A stretch of DNA of 64,000 nucleotides from Symsagittifera roscoffensis (lineage: Eukaryota > Xenacoelomorpha > Acoela > Convolutidae), in contig NC_087062.1 in assembly GCF_963678635.1 (NCBI RefSeq), forward strand, positions 94,031,845 through 94,095,844. Direction: 5' to 3'. The position numbers were made by a program, and so were the translations under genes. Each line of letters begins with the position of its first letter. The first letter of the stretch is position 1. The notes beneath the pieces were generated by a model. That model searched no databases. It saw only the letters and a program-made list of their open reading frames with translations, and was not told where the DNA came from. Below, in pieces: positions 39,276 through 52,109 of the stretch.

Positions 39276-41200
39276 GTAAGTTTTTTCTAGAGATCCGTTT
39301 TTCAAACAAAGTAATACTAAGAGAAAAAATTTTCTTTTAGCATTTGATGCTTCGTGTTAGTTAAAATTCAAAAAAAATTAAAACTGTTCCGGTGTACTCA
39401 CATTGTTTTTGATAAATGGATCAAATACCAAAAAAACTCAAAAAAATTGGTTTAAAAATTTTCAAAAGACGCCTTTGTTTCTTCACGTGATGTTTTGGTG
39501 GACGGAAAAATTATCACTTAGCACAAGCTTGCAAAATGTGAAAAAAAATAAAGAAAATTTTTTTAAACAAGTTGTAATCTGTTTTGTTCTGACGATTGAA
39601 AGCGGAGATACGCTAAGTAATAGGTGGTGAACACAAATAAATTAGATTTCAAAAATTAAGCAAGCGATACCCTTTAAGTGATCTAATGAGAGCAAATAGT
39701 TTTAAGAGACACGGTGAAAGACCTTTGTATTTGATGCAATTTCAAACTATCATGGACATACCACATCACCGAAAAGCTAAGAAAAAAAGCAAATTTGCAA
39801 TTTAATTACATCAGAAAATTTTTGTCAAACCCACTGAGTAGCTAATTTCGTCAAACCCAATTTCGTCAAACCCACAGAAGATTTTCGTCAAACCGGGTTT
39901 CGCTTTTTAAAAGCTGCATATCATCAGTAAACTTTTATGCATCTTCAGTTTGGTTTGCGACTAAAAACCAATGTAAGCGAATAAAAAAACTTCAACGACG
40001 ATGCATAAAATGGTGCTACAAAAAACATGAAAATAATGATGAAGATTATGTTTTTTATTTGAATAAAAGCAAACTGTTGCCAATTTCACTGGCGTTATTG
40101 AAAACGATTTAGTTGCCGATAATTTTTCTTAATTTTTGAGCAATCAACATTGGCCCTGATTCAAATCGAACGGCAAACAAGACGTTTTTGAGAATGCCAA
40201 TGTTAACACGGAGCAAAATTTATGAATTTTTTTCACCGTGTCGCAGAAATGTCAAACACCCTCCCGAGATCGAACAATTTCCCTGTTTATGATCCTTTCC
40301 AAGAAACTGTAATCTTTCGAAATAATTTGAATCTGTTAATGGTTGTTAAGCTACAAACGTTTAACACTCGATTTATCCACAGTCATGTTTTTTTCTAGTT
40401 TATTTTACTAATTTTGTTATCAATGGCTAAAAGCAACTAATTCCTGCCTTGTGGGTTTAATTCAATCTTATTATGATTATTTCTGTAGTTTCTTCTTCCT
40501 TTTTTTTTCTTTTCTTGCAAAATCGAATACCACAAAAAATCATGGGAATGGAATAATTCATCTATCATACCTGTTTAGTCTTGATTTGAACGCCATTAAA
40601 AATTTACAACATTTTTTCTCAATTTCAAAAAAAAGGTAAAAAATTATTGAATTTAAGATTTTTGAACAATTAAAGCTGAAAAAATGATTTAATTGTTCAT
40701 TAATTGTTCATTTAATTGTTCATTGTTCTTAGAAATTTGTTTTTTAAGCTTGCAATTTACGGTTTAAACCAAATACGTCTCATAAACTTTCTAATAAATA
40801 ACATGTCAAAGTTCTGATTATGTTTTTAGGTGACGCACTTTACATGCTTGACAAGTTTGACATACTTAAAAAAACAAGGAAATTTTTTGTGAATCATTCA
40901 AAAAAATTTTATGCTATTGGGCAATGTGAAACCTAAGAGGGCTCAAATTTCCCGATATGTCATTTTATAGATGGAAGAATAGATTTGAATTTCTGAGGGC
41001 CAGAAATTTGGTAGACGGGGTCTTATCGTGAATGAACTGACTAAAATTTGGAGAGATGAAAGTTGCGCACGAAATGAATAATTTTTTTTTACTACATCGT
41101 GATTAGTTAAGCGACGGAATAATCCAGCTACAAAATCATTCTCAATTTTGAAGTGAGACCAACTTTTTGAAATAATGTAGTTATAGAGATCTGTTTTTCA
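39276..41200 (+). repeat. ~1.9 kb tandem duplication, copy 2
   Basis: Second unit, matching copy 1 along its length with small indels, including a local insertion around 39840-39890 where a cgtcaaaccca word is repeated. The beginning of a third unit (tcggtgtactcaattaccaa) is visible at about 41270-41350. Confidence 0.8.
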
Positions 41201-41350
41201 AATATTGTATCACTACAAGAAACAATTCCCAATTAGCGCTTGGCGCTGCGTATTGGGAAAAAAGTTCAAAAAATAAAAAATTGTTTCGGTGTACTCAATT
41301 ACCAAAAAAAAGATTTCGAGAAAAACTGGTGTAACAATTTTGTCTTTCAG

Positions 41351-42340
41351 TCTAATTTCAATCGATTAAATTTGAGTTCATTAAACTAAAAAAAAAGATT
41401 TATCGAACAAGAACTACTTTTCGAAGCTTGATTTTGCGCGTTCTTGGGAAGGAAAATTTTCTCAGAACAAAAAAAAACGATACAAATTGCATAAAAAAAA
41501 TGGATTTTTTGTTAATTATTTCATTTTTTTATGATACTTAATTTGATGCCTGATTTAAGAAAATTCGACGCGTTTGCTTGTTCTTTTATTGCAGAACGTA
41601 CAAAAAACGACAATGATTCTAAGAAAAACGAAAGAAAAAAACCTTCTTTATAATTTTTACAAATGTGCTCGGAAACTTCTGGGCTACTTGAACCGGCTAC
41701 CTTGTTTTTGATGCTGTTGGTCAATATGAAGTTTAGCAAAGCAAACAATTTTCATTCTAGATTTTCCAAAAATCATTATAAACATGGAAAAATAGAGAAC
41801 TGATTTCTTAATAATCAAATAGTTGTTACACAGATTTTTTTGGATCGACCGTGAGATTACTGACATTTGGGACACAAACAAACTATTTGAATTGGGATAA
41901 TAAATGTGCATAAACTCTATCGATTTAGAACTTTTGGCTCATTTTCAAAAAATGTTAGCTAAACCTTCTCAGAAATTTGACTGATTCCATATGTTAGCTT
42001 TTTTGTGTCATCAGATATCAGTCTTTTTTCTACATTCTGTCAAAATTCCATAGCGTCTGCTAAAATGCATGATGAGAAATTTGACACTTACCCCCCCTGT
42101 ATGTGCAATCGTATTACTGCAACTCTCTAAAGATGCTGTTTTCCCTAGTATACAACTTCCTAGTCTTTATAATTATAGTTTCATATTTTATTTTAAAAAG
42201 TTCCAAGCTTACAAACATAAAGTGCTTTGAATATACAATTTTTACAAATTAAACTAACAATTTTCAGGTTTCAAGAACATACGCTTGACAAAGTTTCTGC
42301 CGGGTATAGACAGTTTTTGGAGTCTTTTTAAAATCATTTC
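41351..42340. other. Intergenic DNA and probable 3' UTR of the bHLH gene
   Basis: No coding signal. The 150-300 bp nearest the bHLH stop is the likely 3' UTR on the minus strand. Confidence 0.45.
42187..42192 (-). terminator. AATAAA polyadenylation signal of the bHLH gene
   Basis: tttatt on the + strand reads AATAAA on the minus strand, about 150 bp past the stop codon of the bHLH frame. Confidence 0.5.
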
Positions 42341-43093
42341 TCAATAATTGTCACTGGGGATTGCTGGATCTGCGTGCTTCATCGCCATTTCTTGGGACAA
42401 AAAGTCGGTCGGACTATTCCAACTCTGCGACCTGTCGGAGGCCGGTGAAACAGCGTCAACTTCATCTTTTAAGTCATCAAACGACGGACTTTTGCCGCAA
42501 ATTCTTCTTCTCGGAACTTCTTCGTTTTCTTTCTCGTCTCGGCTGTCTTCGTCGACGAATGAAAAGCTTCGTTTTTTGACGCTGTGCATTTTCGGATCTT
42601 TCTCGTCGGAATCAAGAAGATCCTGGAGATACTCAATGTAGCGAATCGCAGCTCGAAGTGTCTCCACTTTGCTAAGTCGTTTCTCGGCCAGTTCGTTCGG
42701 CAGATGGTTTCTTAATCTGGTGTAGCCTTCGTTCACACATTTCACTCGTTGTCGTTCACGCTCGTTTCGCTTCCGGAGGAAGCTTGGCTCTGGCGTTCCC
42801 TGGACAGGAACTGCAGGTCCATTTTGCCTCGACGTCGTCAAATTTGCGACTCGCGAGGGTATCGCGTAAGGTCGGAAGAAGGCTGAATTCTGCTGAACGG
42901 AAGAATAATAACTAGGCAAGTGGTCGGTTATAAGGCTAGCGGGTGATGGCGCCGATGAGACCTGGATTGAAGTTCCGTGGGCTGTGAAGTAGGGGTTTGT
43001 TCCGGGCTGGAGGGTTGTGGGGAAAATGCCCTCCATTTGATAAATAAAGTTGGGCGATAGCTCGCGGTCTACTCCATACGGCGCTGATACCAT
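42341..43093 (-). CDS. Achaete-scute-like bHLH factor, ASCL3/4/5 type (250 aa, intronless)
   Basis: A complete open frame whose bHLH domain covers about residues 107-160. The basic region RKRNERERQRVKCVNEGY carries the DNA-contacting Glu-Arg pair of E-box binders; then come helix 1 and a short loop (NELAEKRLSKVETLR), and helix 2 ending YIEYLQDLL. RVKCVNEGY and KRLSKVETLRAAI are achaete-scute family signatures, and the details fit ASCL3/4/5 better than neural ASCL1/2. Such factors dimerise with E-proteins in the nucleus and activate cell-fate genes. The N-terminus (1-106) is Pro/Ser/Tyr-rich; the C-terminus has an acidic run (DEDSRDEKENEE) and a basic RRR patch. ASCL genes usually have a single coding exon, which agrees. 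Start chosen at the first ATG; an internal Met at residue 20 is possible. GC content is well above its flanks. Confidence 0.93.
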   Translation of the reverse strand: MVSAPYGVDRELSPNFIYQMEGIFPTTLQPGTNPYFTAHGTSIQVSSAPSPASLITDHLPSYYSSVQQNSAFFRPYAIPSRVANLTTSRQNGPAVPVQGTPEPSFLRKRNERERQRVKCVNEGYTRLRNHLPNELAEKRLSKVETLRAAIRYIEYLQDLLDSDEKDPKMHSVKKRSFSFVDEDSRDEKENEEVPRRRICGKSPSFDDLKDEVDAVSPASDRSQSWNSPTDFLSQEMAMKHADPAIPSDNY

Positions 43094-45860
43094 ATTTGGA
43101 ACTTTAGAATTCAGCTTTGAACTTGAATGGTATCAAAATTAGAAGAGTTTTCCTTCTGAACTGTTGTATAATATCTGCGATCTCGGAACTGCTTTTGAGA
43201 AGAATTGCAGGTGAAGTGATGAAAATTTTCTGGTTGAAAAGAGCTCTGAAAATAGGAAGTACTTGTTATCTTATTATCTATGGAAATATTAAATATTTTT
43301 ATACAGGAAATGGGCTATAATAACCAAGTTAAACTGCAACACTTCCCTGTTTTTGTCCCAGATTTAGACCTCTTTCCGCTGTTTTGTTTTAACAAAACCC
43401 AAGTCGCCGGCTAATATATTTTAAATTAGCCAGCCCTAGAAATCTTATTAGCTTTTTATTAGTTTTTTTAGTGAGCTATTGCGTCAAAAAAAATTTTTCA
43501 AGGTGTTAAATGACTATTTGAATTTTGCAATATTAAATTTCAAAGCGTATTAAATAAAGATGAAAATCAAAGTTAAAAAGTATTTACCTTTCGTGGATGA
43601 TTTTTTTCCGAAGTGATATTTTCCCCGTTTTTTTGCTGACTTTATCTTCAGTTGACTACTTTTTGGTTTGATTTTAATCTTTTTTGTTTGACACCTTGAA
43701 TAATTTGGGATAATTGAACTTCAACTGCGGAATTAAGCGACGCTGATAAAGCATTCCTACTTCCTTTCTTTTTATTTACAGGGAAATGATATCTCGATCA
43801 CCGTCCAATCACATTTCAGCATTTTTTTCATCTTATCTGAGATATATGGAAGAGAAAAAGTTTCTCAAAGCTGTTGAGATGGAAGTTAAGCAGAAAATGT
43901 CAATAGTCGTGAACAAATTTGGACCAATATTCCCATCTGATAATTGGGTGCTAAGTGCTTTTTCCTTAGAGAAAAATAGATCGAGTATCTCCTAAATGTC
44001 GCTCTTGTAACTCCACTGAGCCACCATGCTTTGAATTGATTTGTAGCATTTTCATCCCCAGGCTATTGTTCGATCTCTCCCCCTTTCGATTCGGTAAACA
44101 ATGACAACTGTCCGGCTGTGATAAAATCCTGCTCCAGAGTTATTTGTAAAAGAGTCGCCAAATAACTGGAAGGCATCATTCGAATATTGCAACTTTGCTA
44201 CCCTTTTCAACAAAACTTTCTCTTCATCTCCTCTGGCAATTTTTTGATGGATCAATTTTGTAGAGTTCTTCTCATTAACAAATAAAAGATAGATTCTAAT
44301 GTTTATATATTGCTACTCTCACTTTGCTTGAAAGCTATAGTCGATTATTAGTAAATGTATAATGTATGTTAATATTTTTTTTAAATAAGAATGGTGTCGT
44401 GAAATTGTTATCATGCGATTATTTATTTCCCTAGAGTTCATTAGAAATTTTCATGGCTACAGTTTTTGTAAACGTTTGTGAAATTAAGCTCAATAAAATT
44501 GCAATTTTAAATCGAAATGTTCGTCTTTCATCTTTGATTGATGAAGATTTCCTGAAAAAAAATTCAAATACTTGAAAAAAAAACGATAAGAAGCGCATTT
44601 TGTCAGTCGAAATCGGTTTGTAAAATGGCGGGTTATTTCATAAAGAATTTTGAGGCTGATGACCTCTAAATGTTTTCTAACTCCTAAAAACTCGATAATG
44701 CTTGGTCTCACGAACATTGAAACGAGTGATTGACATGAATCCAAATCAAGTTTGCCTTCCATGAAAGCAATCCCTGAATTAGATTGAGTATTTTTGGCCT
44801 TGTCAATATTTCTTGTTCATAAGTTTTAGGACCGCTAGTGACGCTTGCGCAATCATTTTTTATACGAATTTGTATTGAAAGGGCCAATTAAGAGCGGACG
44901 TCGGCTCAGTCTAAAAGCCTCAGCGGCTACACTTGAAAAAGTGACTGAGACAAACGAAATCTTGCTATAGAAAAAAATCTTACGAATTCTTTTACTCATT
45001 ATGCATGCTATGTTTAAGAAGAGTAAAAAGTTTATGCATAAAGATTGGAGCTATGGTATCGCCCTATGGTATCTTCTAAAGAATTGCCACCCCTATAAAC
45101 AAGACAGTAAAATAGTGTTATTTTTATAATTCGAGTATTGCTGCAATCTGATTGGTCGAAATTCGATTAACTGAATCTACTTTTAATTACCCCCTTTTTT
45201 CTCGGAAATGGGGTAATTGTTAAGTAGATCCTAAAGATTAATTGTTTCAATTTTGTTGCTGATCGATGATAGCGGCGATCAGTTATGATGAGTCTTCCTG
45301 AGCTTCGAACACTCTTGATAGCCGCTGACATCAAGCCATCATTGATAAAAATGGAAAAAAGACTTTATGTTTCTTCCAAAATAACGGACTCAAATCATAT
45401 GCAAACTTCTAGCAGAGAAAATACATCAAAATTGCAATTTCTGTCTCGAACTCGTCATTCAGGGTATTACCGCTATCTGCAGTAAGCTCTCTCAGTTTTT
45501 TGCTCCGATGTGTTGAAGTGCTAAAGGTAGCGCCTCACTAAACTTGCTTGAGGTTTGTTTTCCAGTTTGATAGAAAATTATTCTTGTGCTTGCCGGCTGA
45601 AATAAATGTAAAACTAAGCTTAATCAAAAGGCATGCATCAGCTTTTGGAACTAAGTTGTCGCGTAGTATGTCTGTTTTTCATTTTTCAAGCTTTTTTGAT
45701 CGGACTTTCAAGAAGTGACGGAATATTTAACGCTTGGAGTGGTTTTGCTATTCAATTAGGTTTCGAATTTTTAACTAAGCGTTTTTCACGGAATTTGTTA
45801 TACCATCTGAAAGATATGATGTTGTTGTCCGTTGCTCAAGTGTAAAAAAAATCGCACGAG
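43094..45860. other. Upstream region of the bHLH gene; no further gene recognised
   Basis: One stretch deserves note: 43780-43995 follows a good acceptor (ctttttatttacag) and is open for ~70 codons with balanced composition, but it resembles nothing I know and has no clear partner exon. Otherwise AT-rich non-coding DNA. Confidence 0.4.
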
Positions 45861-45864
45861 ATTT

Positions 45865-45990
45865 TAATTTGTTTTATTATGGGGGTTTGCAAATAGCTAA
45901 TTTTGGCCAATTTGGAATAATTAACGGTGCGATACATGACAATTTTTAATATGCGTAAGCGGCGAACTAAACTGTTTCGAATTGAATTAA
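45865..45990 (-). repeat. Dispersed repeat family D, inverted partial copy
   Basis: Its reverse complement (aattggccaaaattag, caaacccccataa, a gcgatat-type and acgcat word) matches the core of 46830-47370. The two are about 1 kb apart in opposite orientation. Confidence 0.6.
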
Positions 45991-46829
45991 GGCAACTCAT
46001 TTGGTTCTTTTATTGGGTTATTAGACGCTAAATGTTTCTTTTTTTACTTTAGAAAGCGTTGATAAAATGAATAAAACATGAACCAAAATTTTTTTTCTAA
46101 CATTAATATTGCAACCATAATTTTAAAATTGGCCTCATTGGCTTCGCCTTGATATACGAGCAGTCTCATCGTATTGTCTGATACTTTGATGTTTTGACTT
46201 ATACTCAAAGAGATAGGGCTGGGTTAGACAGGTCTGGATTATATAAATTTTTATGTACGTTTTATAGCGCGAAAAGTTATGAAGAAATAATAAGTTTTAC
46301 TTTAAATGTCTAGAAACAGTTTTTGTTCATTTTTATAAAAAATATATATACTGTTTTTGTTTTAGAGCTTCATAAAAAACATCAGTGAACTTCATCGAAG
46401 TTATCCGCTTTTTGCTGCGATGGAAAATTGAGTCTTGATTGCAAAACATTTAGACCAATACTTTTTTTTACTGTAAATGCGTTTCAGATTTTTTTTCAGA
46501 ATTCAAGTTCTGACTGGAAATGGTTTTAGGATTATCTCTCAGTTGAACCTTCATGAGCTGTTTGTAGCCGAACTCCGCTAAAAAAAACAACCTGCGTCAT
46601 AGTTACTTCCATTTTATTCGAAAGGGGTTCATACAATTCCGAGGCTAGTCACATCATGGCTTATCATGGTCTTCAAAATGCCTTTTAATTGTTCCAAAAC
46701 CATTTCAACTTCTATTTTCAAAAAAAATCATTGAACTTGAAAATTATATCAACAACTACTTGAGAGTGAATCTAATCATCGGACTGTTTTTGAGTGCAAT
46801 TAATTTCCCAGATGCTTTGGGCGCATTAT

Positions 46830-47370
46830 GAACAACACTGCTCGTATCAGTAAAAAGCCCTGAGTGTTCCGATTGCATTTTAAGGTATATAGAGCAGTAG
46901 TAACAAGAAAATTTTAAATGTATTAAAGAATGATTTTTTTTTGAGATTTTTTGTGAAAATCATCACCCCACACGCCATATAAAGTTCGAAGTGATAAACT
47001 TCGCTCCCAGTAACAAATCAATTATGACAAATAAGCTTCTTTTAACCAATTTGGAATGATTTCTAGGGCGGATTAAGTCTCCGTTTACGCATTAATAGCG
47101 CGAAATATATCGCACGTTAATTGTCCCTTATTGGCCAAAATGGCACTCTTTAAACCCCCATAATTTTACAAAAAAAAGATCACAGGTGAAATATCTTTTC
47201 AAATTTAAGCTCAGAACAACAATACCTTTCGAATTATATTTAAAAATTCCGTCAAAAATGGCTAGGTAAAAAGTCTGAAAAAACCCAACCCGAGCACAAA
47301 TATTCAGTTACTTTCTTCACGAAAGTTGGAACAATAAACAGTTGTAATTATATAATAGCTATAACAACGA
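46830..47370 (+). repeat. Dispersed repeat family D, copy at 46.8-47.4 kb
   Basis: About 540 bp matching 52110-52660 at roughly 80-85% by eye. Shared words include aagtgataaacttcgctc, aacaaatcaatt, gtttacgc-ttaatagcgcga, ggtgaaatatcttttcaaat and cgagcacaaatatt. No coding potential; the element type is unknown. Confidence 0.75.
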
Positions 47371-50084
47371 ATACTCATAAAACTTGAAGTGCTGATAAAC
47401 TCCTCTCAAGTCATCGGAGTGTATAGAGTAAAACTAAGAAAAAAAAGTTGCAACTAATGCAAACAAGACGTGCTGTGAAACATTTTCCTGAAAAAAACCG
47501 AGCTATGGATTCTGGGTGATTAGTGTCGTACAAGCGCGTCGCCTCTGGAAATATTTTTTTTTAAATAGTAGTTGATGAGAGACGTTCTCAGTTTGCCTCC
47601 ATGGCATACTGCGGCCTCTGTTTTTTTAGCTGATCTAAAAACACTTGACCTTTTTATGACCAATTTTCTACCCGACTCAAATTATTTAATACTACCGAAA
47701 GAAAAAACGTTGCCCTTTTCTGTCAAATTAAAAATCACTAGCTTAGGTTCCAAAAATGTTCGATTGGTCAAAGACCTTTTAGCCAATTGTTTTTAGACAG
47801 CTTTCAAGTCCTATCTTAAGTGTCAAGTTTAAGACAAAATTTTTGTTTACTTTTTCACTTGAGTTTTTGTAGTTTGCTTTGAAAAAACTCCTACGAGTTA
47901 TTTTTAGATTGCTCGCAGTTTACTGTCGCTTCAAAAGTTCATCTGAACTCAAATAGTCCCCACACAGCTTTCAGAACTTCCTCCTGTCAAACGTGTCAAG
48001 TGTTTGTGTGCTTTGAGGGACAGCAAACAACCAAACAACATCTGCGTACTTTGAAATGAGTTAGTTATGCTTAAAGTATACAGTGTATTTCACCTCAAAG
48101 TCAAAGCCTACTAATAGCTTTTAAACTGTTAATTTTTGCACTATAAAAATATTATGAAATCAAAGAATATTATTAAGTTTGAAGCTAACTCAATTAATAA
48201 AGACCTGGAGATTATAGTTATAACATATAAATCCGGCAGCAAGTATAGACTTTGACATTATTGTTATTTTTTGTTCTTGTTGTTTTTTAAAGGATTAGAA
48301 AATTAAATCAAATACACCGGTTGTTCATTTTATTAAAAAATAAGTATCAATATTGGATGATATTTTGTACTTTTCCCCGCAAATGTTCTTTTGTTTTCAT
48401 TGGAGAACACTTCTTTGTATTTTTGATTCTTTTATGTTTTTTTCAAAAGTGGCCTTTAAAAAATGCAAATGTGGAAAGTTTTTTTTTCATTGGAGTGAAC
48501 ACAACATACAGCGATCTAATCAAATCGCATATTTGTTATTTTGAGTTAGTTGTTGGGCAAACTGTTAAAATCTTTAGTAACAATTCGGCTAAATGATATG
48601 GAAATGCTTGAAAATGATATGGAAATGCTTGAAAACATTCTCATTCGATTGTTTCTAGACTTTCTTTCAGAAATCGGTCTGAACTGCTCACCTGTCCTGG
48701 CTGCAATCAATTATTAACTACAATGTAAACTGGCCGGAGGGGACATAGCTCAAAGATCAGAATAAATTTGAATGAAGAACTGAAAAAAGGACTAAAAAAT
48801 CCTCTGAAAAAGGACCAAACGATGTTTGCTTCAAAGAAAAAAAAACGGGGATTTTATACTGCGTTTTTGTTAATAAAACTGCAATTCTGCTCGGAATAGT
48901 CATTATAAAACCAGCTTTCGAATAAATCTTGCGGGAAAAAAAATGAGAAAGTGGTTGAAGGATGGTAGCTCCTAGAAGTCATTTTCTGAGTAAGCGAATT
49001 TTCTGGATAAACCTTCCAATATTTTGGATTGCTTAGCCGATTTGTGTTTTAGGTGTCTTTCAAAGCCACATGCAATATTCATAGCGAATAGATTTTGAAG
49101 AGCCTTTTTTACGAGCAACCCCTACAAATCTATTCTTTATTGGATCCGAATGTGTCCCCAGAATTGAAAATTAGAAATGACCAATCAAAAGTAGAAGTCA
49201 TTGAAAAGGGTTGCTTGCCGTCTTCTAAACACCTTACAAAAACTTATTCACCTCAAAATTTTACCTGAACACCTTTTTAAAACTCTAAGTTTGAAGTTGC
49301 AGAGCACGTCGTAACTTCAGCGCACAATGATGAATGAATTTTTCGTTCAGCTCACATCTGCTAACGATAAATTGTCTTAACAATTTTGCAACAGAAAACA
49401 TCAAGTTGTTATTAAAAATATTATAAAATATGAACTTTTGAAACAATAATGTTCAATTGTAGTGCAAGTAGCTCAGAAAGTTAGCCGCAGTTTTCGTGCA
49501 AGTAGTAACCATCATTATTTTGCAAAAAAAAACGAAAAGAACGCCTTTCTTTATTTTTTTCTAGATTTTCGTCGTGTTGGTGGAAAAAAATAGGCAAATG
49601 TGAACAACCGCTCATTCGCAGTGTAATCAGTTGAAGTTTAAAAAATAAAAAATTTTAGCACAGTAAGTTAAAACACAATGAAATATCACTAAATTATAAA
49701 CACTCGAGCAACATTGGAAACATTTTTTTTATCTTTGAAGATGGTAGAGATGTCAAAAAAACTTTCAATTGCACTCCAAAAAAATGGAAAACTATTTTTC
49801 TGCAGTAAAACTAAATTTTCAGGACTTAACTTGAATTATAAGCCTATTATAACCCTGCTCGCTCGCTATATTCGCTCGAAATAAAACTAGAAGCTCACTG
49901 CGAAAATTTCTTTGAATCTTGACTGCAAAGAATTTGATATGATATAGCAAGTGAACTAATCCGATGATTAATTGTGAAATCTGAGATTGCGCGGGGAAAC
50001 AATAAAAAAGTATCTTCCGCAGTTTCAAGGGTCGATACAAATACTAAGAAAGTTTAGTTGCTGGTAGAAAATGAGAATGATTGC
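47371..50084. other. No gene seen
   Basis: AT-rich DNA. Open frames such as 47572-47796 and 48321-48596 have no recognisable motif, and their composition follows the background. Confidence 0.45.
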
Positions 50085-51534
50085 TTACATTACGAGGCCA
50101 AACTGTGTATTCTGTACATTGTAAGCAGATTCCGCAATAGGTCCGAATCAGAGTTGTCTCGGAATCCGCAACATTGCTACTTTTCTTTGATTTTCTTTGC
50201 TGTTTTGGATTCCCGAAACAAATACCTAAAACATTGTACCGTTCAAAATCGCAACAAAAATAGGCGAACTTGCGGAAGCCGCAACCGTATTTGCGGAATC
50301 CAGAACAGTTTGTGGAATCCACACACAAATAACGAGACATGTTTGTAGTTGAATTGAGCTGTTGTGGAATCCGCAACTGTAAGCGGAAACCTCAAACTGT
50401 AAGTGGAATCCGCAAATTGTACGTGGAATCCGCAAACTGTAAGTGGAATCCGCATTTTGTTTGCGGATTCCGCTTACATATATGTATGTGTGGTAGCTTT
50501 TAAAGCTATATCTTTTAATTACTACGTTAATCAGCTACCAGTTGGAATGCTAAATGTTCGATCTCAATTCCTGTCAAACACCCAACTTTGATCTCAATTC
50601 CTGACAAACATACGCAACTTCGATCTCATCTCAATTCCTGTCAAACATACCCAGCTTCAACCTCACTTCCTTCAAAGGTTAACCTTTTTCTCAAGTCCTG
50701 TAAACTTATTCATCAGTTCATTTCGAGCCATTCAATAAAAATAAAAGTTTTAATTTAGCCATTTTGAAATGTTTTTAAAATGCGATACCCGAACATAGTT
50801 AAATAAGGCAACATTTTCAGGACTATATATTCGTGATTTTTGAACATAAAGTTTAATTCTGTTGTAAGGCAACTTTGGTAATTTTTATCTGAAACTAATT
50901 GATTCGAATGAATTAAATAGATCGTTCATTCCGTGGAACAAATTGAATTGAATTCACGCTCCCAAATACTGAATATCAAATACAAAATCTCAAAAACCGA
51001 AACTAAATTACTGAATCCCAAATACTGACCTAATTTGGCGATTTGTCAACCCAACAATGAATTAACCCAATTACCGAATTAACACAATGAATTTATTCGG
51101 TTGTGTTTCCAAAACTATGATTTGGACCAATGCTTGAGATTTGTATGTGGAATCCGCTGACAATTGTTAAGCCCTTGCACTTAATTTCCGCAAGTGCATA
51201 TGCAAGTTCAGTAATAAACAAATTTCTGAATTCCTTTACAGTTTGCGGAATCCGCTTAAAAACTTTGCGGATCCCACTTACATTTGCGGATTCCATTTTT
51301 TCTATGCGGAACCCAGAACAACTAGCTATATTTGCTTGTTGCGGAATCCGCAACAAATTAATTGTGCTGACAAAATTTACGTTTCAAGTATATGTACGCG
51401 GAATCCACGTAAATCTTGTAAGTGGATCCCACTTACTTTTTGGAACATGTTTAAATACTTGTCTCTGGAATCCAGCAACATACAGACACAAAACTGTGCG
51501 CCTCTCCAGTGCACAGTTTGGCCTCATAATGTAA
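50085..51534. mobile_element. ~1.45 kb non-autonomous transposon-like element with palindromic subterminal arrays
   Basis: The left end (50085-50107, ttacattacgaggccaaact then gtg) is the reverse complement of the right end (51512-51534) with one mismatch, giving ~23 bp terminal inverted repeats. Next to each end is a cluster of a near-palindromic 11-mer, gcggaatccgc or gcggattccgc and close variants. I count about 12 between 50125 and 50475, and about 10 between 51147 and 51480. The middle is AT-rich and holds a ~31 bp tandem repeat (50556-50680). No protein is encoded; open frames across it are just translated repeats. Terminal repeats with clustered subterminal motifs are how several cut-and-paste transposon groups bind their transposase. 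I could not find a convincing target duplication, so the superfamily is open. Confidence 0.7.
50556..50680 (+). repeat. ~31 bp tandem repeat in the core of the 50-51.5 kb element
   Basis: Three to four units built on ttgatctcaattcctgacaa and acataccca-like words follow one another, the last worn. They occupy the centre between the two palindrome clusters. Confidence 0.7.
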
Positions 51535-52109
51535 AGAGTGCCTTGATTTTTATATAAGCATAATGTGATCGGGATAGGAAAATTAGGGGAACAGAAATTA
51601 TTATTACGACACGACATAGTCAAATCACTTCTATTAATCTAGCTTGAAATATAAGCAAGTAATATCGTGAGTCAAACTCAGGATTTATCATGCAGTTGAC
51701 GCACTCTGTTGGAGCATTTTCAGATCTCCATATTTTTCTACCTTGTTTTCATCGCAAGTTTATCAGTCTGTTTTTTCAAAAATGCCAAAACGGAAACGTT
51801 GCAAAAATAGAAATTTGCACCAATCTGAGCCAACAGTTTGAAGCAGCCAAGATTAACCTAACTTAGTCCGTCAATTCGCTTTGTTTTGTAATGTTCCGAC
51901 TGCCCCTTAATTCATATCGAATAAAATTTTGGGAGAAGGGTATATTGAAAACCTATAAATTTTGGACAATATCACAGTTCCGTACCCAACTGAGGCTTTT
52001 TTCTAGATTGAAGTTTTATATAGATTGTTCAGCCTAGTTTTCTCGTTTTTTTTCTGTGCAGAAATGATCTATTTCTTTTCTAAAGTAAAAATAAACCGTT
52101 TCTGGAAAG

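Noticed and set aside
42348-42641. 97-codon frame on the + strand
   Set aside because: It is the antisense shadow of the bHLH coding frame.
43786-43995. Frame after a good-looking splice acceptor
   Set aside because: Balanced composition, but no partner exon, donor or known domain could be found, so not called as a gene.
47572-47796. 74-codon + strand frame
   Set aside because: No motif, no splice or start context, composition like background.
50044-50455. Several 60-110 codon frames on both strands
   Set aside because: Same cause: motif arrays near the left terminus of the 50-51.5 kb element stay open on both strands.
51130-51557. Overlapping 104- and 134-codon frames
   Set aside because: They are translations of the repeated gcggaatccgc motif and A/T-rich spacers; the periodicity belongs to the DNA repeat, not to a protein.
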